DNA of 64,000 bases from Hymenolepis diminuta (Eukaryota; Platyhelminthes; Cestoda; Cyclophyllidea; Hymenolepididae). The position numbers were made by a program, and so were the translations under genes. The notes beneath the pieces are model-generated. The model made no database searches. It saw only the letters and a list, made by a program, of their open reading frames with translations, and was not told the origin of the DNA. Positions 1-12,261 of this stretch are shown one piece after another (the stretch's first letter is position 1; each line of letters opens with the position of its first letter). The stretch is taken from contig CAADRB010000008.1 of assembly GCA_900708905.1 (NCBI GenBank), positions 389,211-453,210 of the forward strand, read 5' to 3'.

Positions 1-963
1 GTAACGCACTCTCATGAAACTCTCTAAGTTTGGCCCTCTTTTGACTGAAAATTTGCATTATAATATCTGCCGTGATATTGTAGGCTTCAGGAAATATAAT
101 GTAGGATTTACTTCCTAGTTAACTTTAGTCATGGAAGTATGGTTGTTTTACCCCATTTATTTGTTCATTTGGTTTTAGATTTACAGATCATTTAGTTGTT
201 AATAAGTTGTTAAAATAACTGAGTAATAAAGTGATATTTATAAAGGAATATATATAGTAAATATATAATATAAAAGTGCTGGAAAGCATTTCCTAAATGA
301 GCTAGTTAGAAATTTTTAATGTAAGCAGTTGCGTTAATTTCAGTTTATTGTCAGTTAAAATTACAATTAATTTTACCTCTGCTTAGGATAGGAGTAATAC
401 ATATGCTATATCAAATTTCAAAATAGACTATAATGTAGTAGAAATTGAGTTCAACCCGTTTAGATGGTGATCTATTTAATTTCACCCTATCATATACCCT
501 GAAAATGTTCCCACTTTTTTATTTCGTTCACTATCGATACGGTTTATAGATTTATCTTTATGCATTAACTGATTTGTACCGGTGTAAAAGAGGTCAAAAT
601 TCACATGATTTATAATGTTATTTAACTATGCGTACTTAAATTGCTATGTAACCTATCCAAATGGTTCGAACTAACTGATACATAGGCAAATGTAAGCAAT
701 TTTCGCACCATAGTGACTTCAGGTTGCTACTCCTTTTCCTAAGATTAGCTTCGAAAAATCAATAGAGGACACCTTGTCTTAGAGATGGATATCGACATTG
801 TTGGTCATTTTAGTACTACAGTGCAAGTAAATCATAGACAACGCTGGTTTTTATATGAATTTTCCTTAGTTGTGACTTTAGGTGGCGTTTTTATATTCCC
901 CTTTGGGGCATAAGAATTAAAAACATGTTTTAGGGTAATTGAACATGGGACACTTCATAATAG
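1..963. other. No gene seen
   Basis: AT-rich sequence with stops in all frames. I see no splice-flanked coding stretch, RNA gene or clear repeat here. Confidence 0.6.
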
Positions 964-1131
964 TCAATTACAAGAACTTCTTCGTTCAAGCTTGGCCGTG
1001 AGATTTCTCAGAGGAATCCGCTGAGCTAATTCTGCAAGAGCATTAAATATGCTGTTATCAGAAATCCCTATTACTGTTGTGGAAAAACCGCATTCTTCTA
1101 GTTTTTTTTTCAAAATTCGCGTATGTACCAT
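964..1131 (-). CDS. Unrecognised 55-codon open frame
   Basis: On the minus strand an ATG at 1131 opens a frame of 55 residues ending in TGA at 964-966. It begins MVHTRILKKKLEECGF and continues through a Leu/Ala/Arg-rich amphipathic stretch near its end (LAELAQRIPLRNLTAKLERR). The composition looks like real protein rather than AT-rich noise: it has mixed charged and small residues, with two likely helices. The codon directly before the ATG is TGA, so the frame cannot extend upstream without splicing, and there is no AG acceptor close by. I do not recognise the family. It could be a small gene, a lone exon of an unseen gene, or a piece of an old transposable element. Nothing around it helps to decide. 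Confidence 0.3.
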   Translation of the reverse strand: MVHTRILKKKLEECGFSTTVIGISDNSIFNALAELAQRIPLRNLTAKLERRSSCN

Positions 1132-4100
1132 TCAAATTATAATGAGAGGTATTTTCGATTTGTGTATTAATGGTATAAAATTAGACAGAAAACATATTTT
1201 CAAAACTAAAGTACTTGCATGCAATTAAATACCACGAACCTAGAGCCCTCAAAAGGTTTCTTAATTTTAATTTATTAAGTCCTAGAAACCTCGAAAATAT
1301 CGATTGAATGGCCTTAGATCACATTTGAATAAAACCAGCATCAAAAAAGCATCCATAAGAGAAGATCTTGGTGTGCACTTGGTAGTAGCATTACGTGAGT
1401 GTTTATCAAATAAAAGGTTTCGAAGTAAAGTTCTGAGTAGTATTGATAGTCACTAGCATATTTTAGTGGTTCCATGATTTGAGCCTGATTTCTCCTACAA
1501 TTTAGGCTTGCAAGCAACATCCAAAAGTCATGTTATCATAAATTACATTAAAATTCCTCAGTATTTTCTCTTTATTTTCCGCTTTGTACAGTTCAATTCA
1601 AAATGATTATTATAACTCGTTGAAACGTAAAATGCATAGGATAAAATAATGCGACTTCATACGATTTAAGGGGAAGGACCAAAAAAATAGAAATTAGTCA
1701 TGGATCAACGATTCTTACAAAACCAGATCATTCAGCTCATCTGGTACGCTTAATTTTTATTTATTCTCTTGCAGATTATAGTGATTCCAGTTCTAATGAT
1801 TCAAGTTTCCAATTTCATGATCCGTTTTATGTAAAATTCGTGTTTGCGGAGTCCAGACCTTAGTAAGAGGGCTTTAACTTGGATGGCTGAATAACAACTG
1901 AGGAAGCATTCATCTTCTAACGGCTACAATACTAGCAGAATGAAAGGATCATACCAAACTTTCATTCTGTGGCACAGCCCATTTTCTCTTTACAAGCTTA
2001 CTTCAATCAGTATGATGCCTCTTTGTCGTTTGAATAGTATCTGATAGTTATAGAGCGTTACATTTCATTTGCTTTGTGCTTCTAACAATGTAAACCAAAA
2101 ATTACCTTGATTGTTTTCTTCTACTCGTTTTTCCAATCTATAACAAGATATTTAATCATTACCGATTCATGTGCATGTAAATCAGTTTTTGGATATCAGA
2201 GAAATTTAAATCGAAAAGATAATTTACCACTGAAGCGTAAAATAAAAATGCTATGGGGAGGTTCGAACTATTGCAAAGGGCTTTTGTAACTTCTCAATTG
2301 CTCTTTATTAAAACTACGCCTACTCCGACTCTGGGAAGAGGACGGCAGAGAAGACCTAGAACTCTAACGACGTTCGTGTTAACAAAATAAACTTACTTAT
2401 ATAAGCTTCAACAGGTAATAAATGATTGGCTGCCTGTTTAACTAGTAATAGCAGAGACGGCTTCTCTCTCATATCCAGGTGTGAGCGTGAGAATCCATTA
2501 GGCGATAATCCGGTGTATGAGAGTTGAAGCTTGTGAGTTTCTCTTGGGTGTAACGAAAATATTCGACTAGTTGTCGTAACAGGTTAGAATTTTCAGAATC
2601 TTTAAAATGAACTTCTATCCATTATATATCCATATCTGAAATGTATATTATTGTTAGATCACCAAGAAACTTAATTCATTATAGTTCCAATCCACTCGAA
2701 AAACTCACATCTTCTAAATTCTCGATATCTCAGTAAGTTTGATAACATACTTTAAATTTTAAGTTCAATTTTGATTAAAATGATGTATAATGCTATTAAT
2801 GCATACTATATCTTTTAAGCTGATTAAATATTTATTACTTTTTACTGTACTCTAATTCTGTTTAATTTTCAAAAACTATGCGGAGGAATCGACCTGCGTG
2901 TTTTCAATATTTGGCTCTAACAGACAAATTTGTTTGTAAAAACATGTTTTGCTCATGTACCTGTTTGTTCAGTTATTTTGTCCTCTTCAAGTTTTGAATT
3001 TCATTACCTCAAAATTCCTTCAAATTTAGATTAGCATCGTAATTATAGAAAATAAGAGGACATATTGGAATACGGAAAGTTATAAAACTTCATTGATTGA
3101 TTATTTGCGCAAATGTAGTCCCTTTGATCAGGTAAAAGCATTGTTTTCTCTTCTACATTCACAGAAGTAGAGTTGCCGACCTCATGTCAAGTTATAAGTT
3201 CTAGGCTTAGCCCAGAGTAGCTTAATTACCTATTACAAAAGTGATTCTATTAAGTAGTCGGAAAAAAGTCGAGTATTTCTAATTAGGTTTTGTGAGGTAT
3301 GTTTAAGGTAGTTTTTTGGACAGTCTATTGTAGCTGTTTAAACAGATGAGGAGTATTTGGAGTAAATTTTGAGATAGAAAACAGGTTTGGAGGAATCGTG
3401 CATTGAGTTAAGGTGTCATCATCAAATTCTTTACGAAAAATATTTTCAGGCGTTCCACATTTCATATTTCTTTTCTCAGAAAGCTTTGAGGATATTTTTG
3501 TACTTGCCACTTCTCATTTCTAAAATTTTAGTTTTGTTTATTGACGAAAAACGGCCTGAATACAATATTGGTAAGTCAACACTAAATTTCTACTCAATAT
3601 TGGAATAATTATGGATTATAAAATCGTGACAGTATATTTTTTAAACAAAAAATAAATTTCATGGAAATAATTGCACATATGATACCATCCGAATAGATTG
3701 TTTAGCATACTAAATGGGTCCCGTTGTGAGAGTCGCGTTCTCCTCAGTCTTCCGCATCGAATTTGGAGTCGTAAATATGACCTCTGTAGTCTGCCCCTTT
3801 CACTTACCACATTTTATAGAAGCAAAAAATTACCAAAACAGAAATAAGAATTCATTGGAAAGACCTTTTGAATATATTTATTAAGAAAAGGTTCATTATG
3901 CTATAAACGAAACTTTCTTTAAGTGTGGACATTTCCCGGTGGAAGGGATTCTAGCTACAGCGAAATCCCTCTCACTGCTATATGTGGGTCCAGTCGAGCT
4001 TGAGATGAAAGCAACACTGTTATATAAGCAGCTGCATACTCCAGAAATTAATCCCATAGACCAGAAGCTACTAGCGGAAGGAAGTACAGACTAAGTCAGT

Positions 4101-5883
4101 TAACGGGTTCCTGAGTTGAAGTATCTTTTGACTAAATGAAGAAAATCAAGTTACGTTAAATACGTATTTGGCGAACAATTCAATTTCACCTGAGTGAAAT
4201 CAACGAAATGGTATTATTCAGTTGGCTTCAAGGGGTACTTCTCTTCGAATGACTTATATTTAATAATTGTTGCTATAAAGGATGTAGCATTTTCTACAAA
4301 ATCAACTATCGATTCATAGGGAAGAAATATAATAACGACAAATATTAAACAATTTTTTTCCTAATGAAACAAAATTTTTCATATTTCCTTTCTATTTTAT
4401 TAAAATAATGCTTAAAATTTCTGCTTTCTAAATGAACCAACTGAACTATTATGTACTCTGTACATTATTATTTCATTATAAATCGTTTTTGCTATAACAA
4501 CGATACCTTTTGTTATTTTTCTTCACTTTGGCTGGAATATATTCTACAAAAAAACGTACAATTTTTAACTGCGGGAAGTAGGCGAAACGTATTTACAGAA
4601 ATGCTGAGGAGGGGGGGGGGGGAGGAATTACAAAGAGTTGAGGTTTCCGTCCCTGTATTGAAAAGTCTCACTTTAATTGATTTTTGGATTTGGAGCATAC
4701 AGAATTTACTAAAAGGATATTTAACGTTCCAAAAATGGGACTCCAAGATTCGTCACCTGGAATGCAACAGATCCCTGTCTGCGATGTCCAATGCTTGTCG
4801 ATCGTATATTAACCAACAAGGATCAGCCTTGCTACTTTAATTCATTTTTTCTTCCAATGATCGAGAAGTGAGAATGATCTTGCATGATATTCAGTAGCTA
4901 ACGGTCCTAACTTGGACTCAAATATACAGTTTATAAGGCAGTGTTTTGTTCAGAAAGTACCATCAGTGACTTATGAAATTCTACCGTTTTCCATTCAATA
5001 ATTTGGATTTTGATTCTCCAGCAGAACCTCTATAAAATAAACGCATTTCGTTTCTGAATGTTGTACATCGAAGCCCAGAATGAGGCATTTTGAAGTTTAC
5101 TCCGATGACACTCAAGCAGTAATAGCATGAGACTTAATACAGTACCAACGAATTAAAGTGGATATTAAAAGAATTAAATAAGTTACAACTCTGGAACCAG
5201 CAACCCCAAATGCCTACCAAAGAGGGTGAGAAGAGATGATCCCGTAGTGAATTCCGCACTCTTTAATTGGAATGGATTATTGTAATTATGACTGCAAGTG
5301 AACTGTACACAGGTTCAGATTCGTTCTTATAAACACGATATTACTGCTTACGGATGGATACAAACGGCAATCCACATGCTGAGTTGAGAAATCAGTGAAT
5401 TTGTTTTAATCCGACCTATGCAAATCGGAAGAGATTATGGATCAAGATTAAATTTAATTAGGGGAGAGTCTGATGCAATCTAAATTTAACGATCTGGAGG
5501 CGATCGTAATCTTTTCCTTATTATCCTTACCTGGGTCCCCATATTTTTTGAACTATCTTATTTTAATTACATATACGAAGGCAAATTACGCAACCAGTAA
5601 TTACCGTATGGGTAAAAGATCAGTCTGTAGACACTGGATTCATCTTACGATCTCTTTAATATTGATGGGCTTGGAAATTATAATAGAGACGTGTTACTAC
5701 CTGTAATACATCCAGGACTGTTTGAGTTAGGTTAATAACTAACACCTAGCAACAGCGATAACGGTCACCAATTCGTAGCTGTTGAGGTAAGGGTTAATAA
5801 CAATTGTGAAGCAGAACATCAAGAATTGATTAGACCAAAATGTATTCAAGGAAGCCACAATAAAGACTGGAGCGAACAAGAGA
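1132..5883. other. Intergenic, no gene recognised
   Basis: Short open frames occur on both strands, the longest 129 codons at 4451-4840 (plus). None shows a recognisable domain, and composition follows the AT-rich background. A run of twelve G lies at 4611-4622 inside that frame. Confidence 0.5.
4611..4622. repeat. Homopolymer run, G x12
   Basis: Twelve consecutive G bases, the longest G run seen in this otherwise AT-rich window. Its length may be unreliable in the assembly. Confidence 0.9.
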
Positions 5884-6195
5884 GGAAGAGAAAAGAGCGT
5901 GCTGAGGAAGATAGAAGATGAGAGAGAAGCGTAAGAGCCAGTAACCGATATGCGTGCGTTATGTTTTGAGTGGAAAAACAAAGACAGTTTTGTATGGATC
6001 ACTTGGGTAAGACCGCACGAGAACATGAGTGCAGATGTACTTTTAAGTGAAATGAGGCCTTTATAGAAAGGGGGAATCGATAGGCTTGTTTAGACATGAC
6101 AGATAGAGGTTTTGCGTCATAAGGACATAAAAGACGTCGCTGTGACTGCGTGGACGAAAAGCCGAAGTATTGTCATAAAGAATGCAAATAAAGAG
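5884..6195 (+). repeat. Dispersed repeat, copy A
   Basis: This segment matches, in reverse orientation, about 55105-55435. Shared blocks include a stretch around TATAGAAAGGGGGAA near 6063, CATGACAGAT near 6095, and GTGGACGAAA followed by GCCGAAGTATT near 6151-6173. Both copies end in an AATAAAGAG-like sequence, at about 6188 here. Identity is high in blocks, with small indels and substitutions. This is a moderately old interspersed element of about 310-330 bases of unknown class. I see no obvious coding capacity, terminal inverted repeats or target duplication. The minus-strand open frame at 5739-6026 overlaps it and is probably fortuitous. Confidence 0.75.
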
Positions 6196-8616
6196 CAGTT
6201 CTAGAAATATATAGACAATCATCCTTCAGGACCATAATTTTTAATTTAAATTATTGCTTCAATTGCTTGAATAATTTCCGCCAAATTTAAATCATTCATG
6301 ATAAATTTTGAAAGCCCAGACTCAAAGATATGATTGCTTTTTCTGAATTAGAGGTTTAAATTTGAATAATCTCTAATAAGTAAAATCGATCATTTACTAA
6401 ACCAAAAAAAGTACGGTCCTGATCTAAAACCATCTTTTCAGATTACCAACTGCAATCAAATTCATATACGCGTCTACAACGCTTATCTATTCCACCACAA
6501 CTTTACGATCGATTTGTTATTACTTGAAACTATGCTGGTACCATACGTTTATAAACTACGGATTTAGAAGTAAATATTTATTCCGTTACTTAAAAAATGT
6601 ATGGTAAAATATCCAAAGGAAGCCGAAACCAATACCTACAAATTATCTCTAACAAATGTAATCATATTCATTATAAATACCTTTAATAAATGGCAGGATA
6701 AACTACCTTAAACAATCAAACTCGTACGCTTCGATAATAAATTATTATTAGATAAGTAAAACTTTATTAAGTGGTTTTTAAAATGCTGGTAAGTTTATCG
6801 TTTTTTAATTTAACAATTTTATTAAATACGCTAAACGCTTAGTGCGGTACAGCGATAAATTCAATTGGTTGCGGACAATACAATATTTTCAATATAAGTC
6901 TTTTATTCAATGAAGATGCATTAATCTATTATAAATAAACGTGATTTTTCAATGCCGAAGCAAGCTGTTTAAGTATTTAATAATGAAAACCCTATTAATA
7001 AAATAATGTCCACTGATGTAATCTCTTGTGACCGTGGTGTTCACAACGCTAACAAGGCTGATTGAATCACGTGCGCTAGAACTTTGTGAGAAGAGCAAGG
7101 ATGTAACCGGTCGCGTAGAGAACAAGCGCGACCGTGTGTGTAGAGACCTCCTCAACCAATCATCAATCAAGATCCCTGTAGTCTAGCATGGTTTGGTATT
7201 TAATGACTAAGCTTTTGAGTCACAGTAACAAGGAAGTGATCAATAGACCCTCTCCACTCAACGCATTACTTGTTCTTGCTACTTTGGGCATAGCCTAGCT
7301 AATTTGGGAATGAGTTGATAATGAAGGACTCTGCTAGGGGCTATTCGGACTGCTTAGGAGGATTACTTAGGTGTAGCATACGCTACATGACTGCTCCTTT
7401 TTGGTAGGTAGTAATAAATTATGACATAATTTGGAGCCTAATTTTATATTGCCTCCATTGGCCATTACAGGAAGCTAACAAGAAGTTTTTCTCATCCTTG
7501 TATGAATCATTACCTGTGGTATTTTCGTCATTAAGCTCTTCTGACAATCATATCTCATTTTTGAAAACTTTACTAATGCGCATTTATTAAAACTGTTTGT
7601 AGTGGTAAGGTGCATCTAATCGCAGGTGGTTTTCATTCCCCGGCACTTTTGGCAATTAAAGAAATAGCTATTGGACATTCTGCACATTTGAATAAGTAGT
7701 TGAATAAAGTTAACTTCTATACATTAAATCGATTTGGCTATGGATGTAGTGTCTCAAAAAGTTGAATAATATTTCTGTACTAGAGTGATTAATAAATGTC
7801 ATGTTCCGCTTCAATTAAGGGATAATAATGACCCTATCATCGTATCTAAATAACTTGCTTGAAAATACATCATATCTGCATAATTCTTGTCATCCCAAAA
7901 GCGGTAATGTTATCGATTTTGTGAGGGATGTTAAGAATACGGCAATCAATGAATGTATCGGCATTGCGTCATAATAACAATAGTACTTAGACCACTTTTT
8001 TAGCTCCTTCGCGTTCCCATCATTGTTGTAAGATACATTCAACACCCTAACTCTTAGAAATCTCCATTGGGAAGCCTTAATCTCAATTTAGTTCCACGAA
8101 CTACTCACTATAGCTTCTACGAACCAGTGATCCTTATTTCTTCAATAAAATACTAATACTGAGTGAACGAAATTTCATCTGCACTTTTATAAAATTTCAA
8201 ATGGAGAAGCAAATTCCAAATTACAAAAAGGAAAAAATATAGAAACTTGTAAGTCATTGATATATGATAAAATAGGCCTAATTATATTTTCCAGAGGTGA
8301 GATAGAACCTAATATCTGTTTAGATATCATTTATTTCTAACTCATCTAAGATACTACGATTAATCTACTGCAATTCAAACACTCACTGTTAATTTCTCGG
8401 GTATCTATACAATTTATTGTCGCTTTTATCGTCAACTCTAACGCCGAAGTTTACCCATTTGTATCCAAATTCAAGTAACTCGTTACAGTCATTATAAATA
8501 GAATTATATAAATCTTACTACTGGATATTTGTGAGTAGGAAATGCAAATATTTCCACAGATTTTTTAAGTGAATCAAGCCCATCAGAGTAGTAGTGACAG
8601 TAACATTTTGAATAAT
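6196..8616. other. Intergenic, no gene recognised
   Basis: AT-rich with no convincing coding signal. It contains two short hairpins (7108-7134 and 7372-7387). The 3' untranslated region of the minus-strand CFAP100-like gene should lie at its right end; on the minus strand an AATAAA signal lies at 8413-8418, about 200 bases past the stop codon. Confidence 0.5.
7108..7134. other. GC-rich hairpin
   Basis: CGGTCGCG at 7108-7115 pairs perfectly with CGCGACCG at 7127-7134 across an 11-base loop. It is unusually GC- and CpG-rich for this window. Function unknown. Confidence 0.6.
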
Positions 8617-10614
8617 TTACTTAAATAAATTAGCATCTTTTTCATCAAAATCTGTAGATGCTTCCTTCTCCGCAGCCCGTCGAACTCTCGTTTTACACGC
8701 AGGAGGTGATGAGCGTTCGATAACACGACGTCCTCGAAGATATTTCGGTGGTTCTAAAGACCGTTCAAACGCCTTCTTTCGTCTGATTTCATTGGTTTTT
8801 TCTTCAATGGCCTTTCGATGCTCTCTGGCGAGAGACCTATTATACTCATTCACAATCTTCTTAGCCTTCATAACATCGATTTTATTATATTTCAAATGTC
8901 TTTTATCAAGATCATCCATCGTTGATTCAAGATTTTTCAGCATCGAAATTATATCTAATTTCGTGGATTTTTCTTTTCTGAACACTCTACAGTAAATTTT
9001 ATGTATCTGCTTTTGAAGAACATCCATTAGTTGATCGATAGTCGTTTTATCAACAGTTTTGTCTGATTTCCTTATACTTTTGTCTTCTTTCAACCACGGT
9101 GGATCAAACTGATCAAGACTTCCAAGAGCAAATACCTCATATCTTTTTAATAAAGAGAAGCTTTTTATTTGATTTCTTGCTGACTCGATGTCAGATGCCT
9201 CTTTTTGAAGGTTTGAGTTGATATCTTCTTGGTGTGTGATATATTCATCCCATGCCGACTTTTGAGCATCGAGAACTTTTTGCACTTTCTTAATCTTGAA
9301 ACGAAGTAGTTCAAGGACCTCGTCCTGTTCCTGAATACTCTCAATTAGAGTCAAATTATCCGACTCTAGTTCTGTTAACAGATCAATAAAATCCAGTGGA
9401 GTTTCAAAGATGTCACTTATGACTTCATCATTTTGTGATTTCTCAATTTCCTGTTCCTCTCTTTCTTCTTTTTCCCCAGATATCAGCGAGAGTTTCAAAG
9501 CTGCTATTCTTGTTGCTTCTCGCTTTACTTCAACATCCTTAGCAACATCATCAAGGAAATCTTTATACGTTCTCAGTCTCTTATATTCATCTTCAAGTTT
9601 TACGTATTCAGCTTGCATAGCATCAATCTTATGCTTAAATCTTCTTAACATGTCCCTTCGATGAAGACGTTTTGAATTCGCTTCCTCAGCTCTTTTAAGA
9701 GATTCGGCTGTACGAAGAGTTAATTCCTGTATAAACCTGTCATGATCTTCGCGCTGATATATCAACTCGATTTCAGCTTGAGCAAGATAGATGGATTCCT
9801 CTTCAAGCCTTTTATTCAACCTGGCAATTTCTTCTTCCTTTATTCGAGTTGAAAGATTCATTAAACAGATCTTTTTTCTATCCTCGATGAAAGTGTCCGT
9901 TTTGCTGAAATTATCATGGTATCTCTCTGCTTCACATAGACTTGATCTATATCTAGAAATAGTTTGGGATGAAGGTCGGTTAACAGACGGCAGACCCTTA
10001 TAAGAGGAGCTTTCAGTATCTGATGAAGTTGTAGAATCTGATTCTGTACGATTGCTCCTTGAACTTTCACCAGATGACTTTCTCTCCTTTTCGCTTCCGG
10101 ATGCTTTGGATTCTCGGCTTGCAACTTTAACACTCTTTTTTTTCTCAAGAAGTGGAATATTGTGTTTATTCCTCGGCTGAAAGGTCAGACATTGTGGACC
10201 AAAGAGTTTTCCATGAGTATAAATCTCGGTGATATTTTCTTGAAAGACAAGTTCTTTTAGTTCCTTGACTGCGGTGAACGGTTGCCGATAACGCTTAGGA
10301 ATTTTTTGAGAAACATCTCTCGACTTAGTACGCCGAATCTGTTCCACGTTTCTTTTTTCAATCGCTTGCCGTTTAAGTTCTTTAGTTGGATCATTTTTGG
10401 TAATCGTAAAACTATTATTCTTAGGACAGTCTTCGAGCATGAATTTTGGTGCCGGTCTTCTATTTAACAGTATCTTATTACCTGTTGTTTTTGGAGCCTC
10501 TAATTTGTTCAAATACCGCAAAAAGGAAGCTCGAGTGGGATAATAAATCGGAATTTCCGTTCTAGAGTCATGTGGAATGTATGCGGTTGGAGTAGAAGCC
10601 GACCACAAACTCAT
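8617..10614 (-). CDS. CFAP100: CFAP100-like coiled-coil axonemal protein (intronless)
   Basis: An uninterrupted frame of 665 codons from the ATG at 10614, which has A at -3. The frame runs 17 codons further upstream, but only from a GTG. Roughly, residues 1-160 are basic and Pro-rich; 163-208 are a Ser/Lys/Glu low-complexity linker; 238-358 are a long coiled coil resembling the DUF4200 domain, beginning near FIEDRKKICLMNLS and ending near RLRTYKDFLDDVA. A second conserved block at about 404-429 (FIDLLTELESDNLTLIESI) matches the Glu-rich, Asn-Leu-Ser-Leu-Ile type block of vertebrate CFAP100/CCDC37. More helix follows, with a basic tail. Length is close to the family (about 610 residues in human). 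CFAP100 with CFAP73 forms the MIA complex on axonemal doublets that tunes inner-arm dynein I1. A CCDC38/CCDC42-type paralogue is the alternative. The reading frame is intact and single-exon, with no 3' poly-A scar of a recent retrocopy. Confidence 0.8.
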   Translation of the reverse strand: MSLWSASTPTAYIPHDSRTEIPIYYPTRASFLRYLNKLEAPKTTGNKILLNRRPAPKFMLEDCPKNNSFTITKNDPTKELKRQAIEKRNVEQIRRTKSRDVSQKIPKRYRQPFTAVKELKELVFQENITEIYTHGKLFGPQCLTFQPRNKHNIPLLEKKKSVKVASRESKASGSEKERKSSGESSRSNRTESDSTTSSDTESSSYKGLPSVNRPSSQTISRYRSSLCEAERYHDNFSKTDTFIEDRKKICLMNLSTRIKEEEIARLNKRLEEESIYLAQAEIELIYQREDHDRFIQELTLRTAESLKRAEEANSKRLHRRDMLRRFKHKIDAMQAEYVKLEDEYKRLRTYKDFLDDVAKDVEVKREATRIAALKLSLISGEKEEREEQEIEKSQNDEVISDIFETPLDFIDLLTELESDNLTLIESIQEQDEVLELLRFKIKKVQKVLDAQKSAWDEYITHQEDINSNLQKEASDIESARNQIKSFSLLKRYEVFALGSLDQFDPPWLKEDKSIRKSDKTVDKTTIDQLMDVLQKQIHKIYCRVFRKEKSTKLDIISMLKNLESTMDDLDKRHLKYNKIDVMKAKKIVNEYNRSLAREHRKAIEEKTNEIRRKKAFERSLEPPKYLRGRRVIERSSPPACKTRVRRAAEKEASTDFDEKDANLFK

Positions 10615-10652
10615 TTTATTCACAAAATGATTCCACTTCCTTGTCAAGACTA

Positions 10653-10682
10653 CACGTGGTAACACATGCTAATCACGTGATT
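10653..10682. promoter_or_regulatory. Paired E-boxes, one a 12-bp palindrome
   Basis: CACGTG occurs at 10653-10658 and 10674-10679, exactly 21 bases apart. The distal one is the centre of the perfect palindrome AATCACGTGATT (10671-10682). Both sit 39-68 bases upstream of the likely CFAP100-like start codon. TCACGTGA is the consensus of MITF/TFE-type and USF/Max-type bHLH-zip factors. Position and pairing suggest promoter elements; function is inferred. Confidence 0.45.
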
Positions 10683-12261
10683 TTGTCAAGGTCATACAAA
10701 AATAAATTTCCAAATAATTTCAGTATGAAATTTATATTTATGCAAATTTCGACATATATTATAAATAACATGACTAAATTTTATACTTACTCCCATATAT
10801 AATTAATAAAACAAATGAAATTTTCGTCCTTTTATCGAATTTAGGTTGTTAAAGGGTAAACTGGGAGATCCGATTCTTAAGGCATAAAAGTAATTAAACA
10901 CGAACCAAAATTTGGTTTTTGTAAAATTCTCATCCATCCAAAATCTTTCAATCAGTATGTTAGAGAGAATACAAGAGATTTGGGGAAATATTAAATATTA
11001 ACACTCAGGCACGTCAGCCCATGCGTGCCAACCCGTGGATCTGGTCTTTTAAACAGCATTTCAAGGTGAAAACTATCAGAAACATTGTAATTACTAAGAT
11101 TTATGTTATCATAAAGCAAATGGTTTTAAATGTTGTCTTAAAGCCTTAAATAGAATACAGTTATTGATAATTCTTTCAAAAGATTTCTTAGATCTCTGAC
11201 TTTGAAAGAACACTAGTTACGAAAACATGGTTGTAATGTGCTTTAAGAAAGCTGTTTTGAACCTATGAAGCACTTCTTTTCAATTATTTCCTTAGGTTGC
11301 ATATCAATTTGTTTCTGCTCTATTCATGACTATTTGATGGTACGAATTGAACAATAAAGTGCATTACTTTCACACTCTAGTACATTGAATTAGAGCACTG
11401 CAAGTCTTTTCGTTTGTCTTTTCCGCACTTTGACATTCATTTCCATCTTTAAATTACAATGTTTGGTGCTGCCGGTAATGTTCATGGAATCATTTTCATT
11501 TCGTCACTGTTACCCAGTTCGCTAATAAGTAAGAGTTTCGATTTTCTTCACCAATACAGATATATGCGCTAATTTCTTGATCTTCACTTTGCTATGTTTG
11601 TGGCAAAGATTATTGGAACTTTGATGGACTTCGATTGGCAAAATTCTTCATCCTGAATCCCACACCTGAGCTACATCTATAAATCGCTTTAAATCTCTTT
11701 AACGTCCTGTAAAATTTTAATTCCTCTAATCCAAAAGCTCAACATTTATTTGCTTCGAGCATTCTATTTGGGCGATCCTAAGAACACACTTTGATTCATT
11801 AATAAGGATACCGAGGCGATCCTATACAAGATAAGCAATTCACTTAAAGTCTACAACAATAAATTCATACAAAACTAGGCACAGTACCAAATTATATTAC
11901 TTCAGTAGCATAGAAGTGAGCAATTAGGGACTGCAGATTTTCTCATTTTATTAGCACTTATTTCTAATAACCTCTCGCAAAGTGTATTTTCTTTTGTACA
12001 TTATGGTAGGCGATAAAAACTTCTCAACTTTGGCGAATGAAGCAAGAATTGTTGGAAATTTTTACCGGTTTTATCGCTTTAGAGCTCTTAGTGTAGGCGT
12101 GATAAAATACACTGTGAGCAATAAACCCATAGAAAGGTAGATAAAAAATGAAATTATCGTGAAAATTCACAACTCGTTAAACAGCACAAAATACCATTCA
12201 TTTATTCTCCATTTTTACATAAATTTGGTTCTGAGTTAAAATTACAAATACTTTATTAATT
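10683..12261. other. Intergenic, no gene recognised
   Basis: Upstream region of the CFAP100-like gene. AT-rich, with no coding signal or repeat that I can name. Confidence 0.5.

Noticed and set aside
4451..4840. 129-codon plus-strand open frame, the second longest in the window
   Set aside because: It runs through a 12-base G run, has no recognisable domain and has a matching antisense frame. Its length is not unusual for chance here.
5739..6026. 95-codon minus-strand frame with a hydrophobic Ser/Leu/Phe-rich stretch
   Set aside because: It lies mostly within the dispersed repeat. The corresponding region of copy B is not open in the same way, so coding is unlikely.
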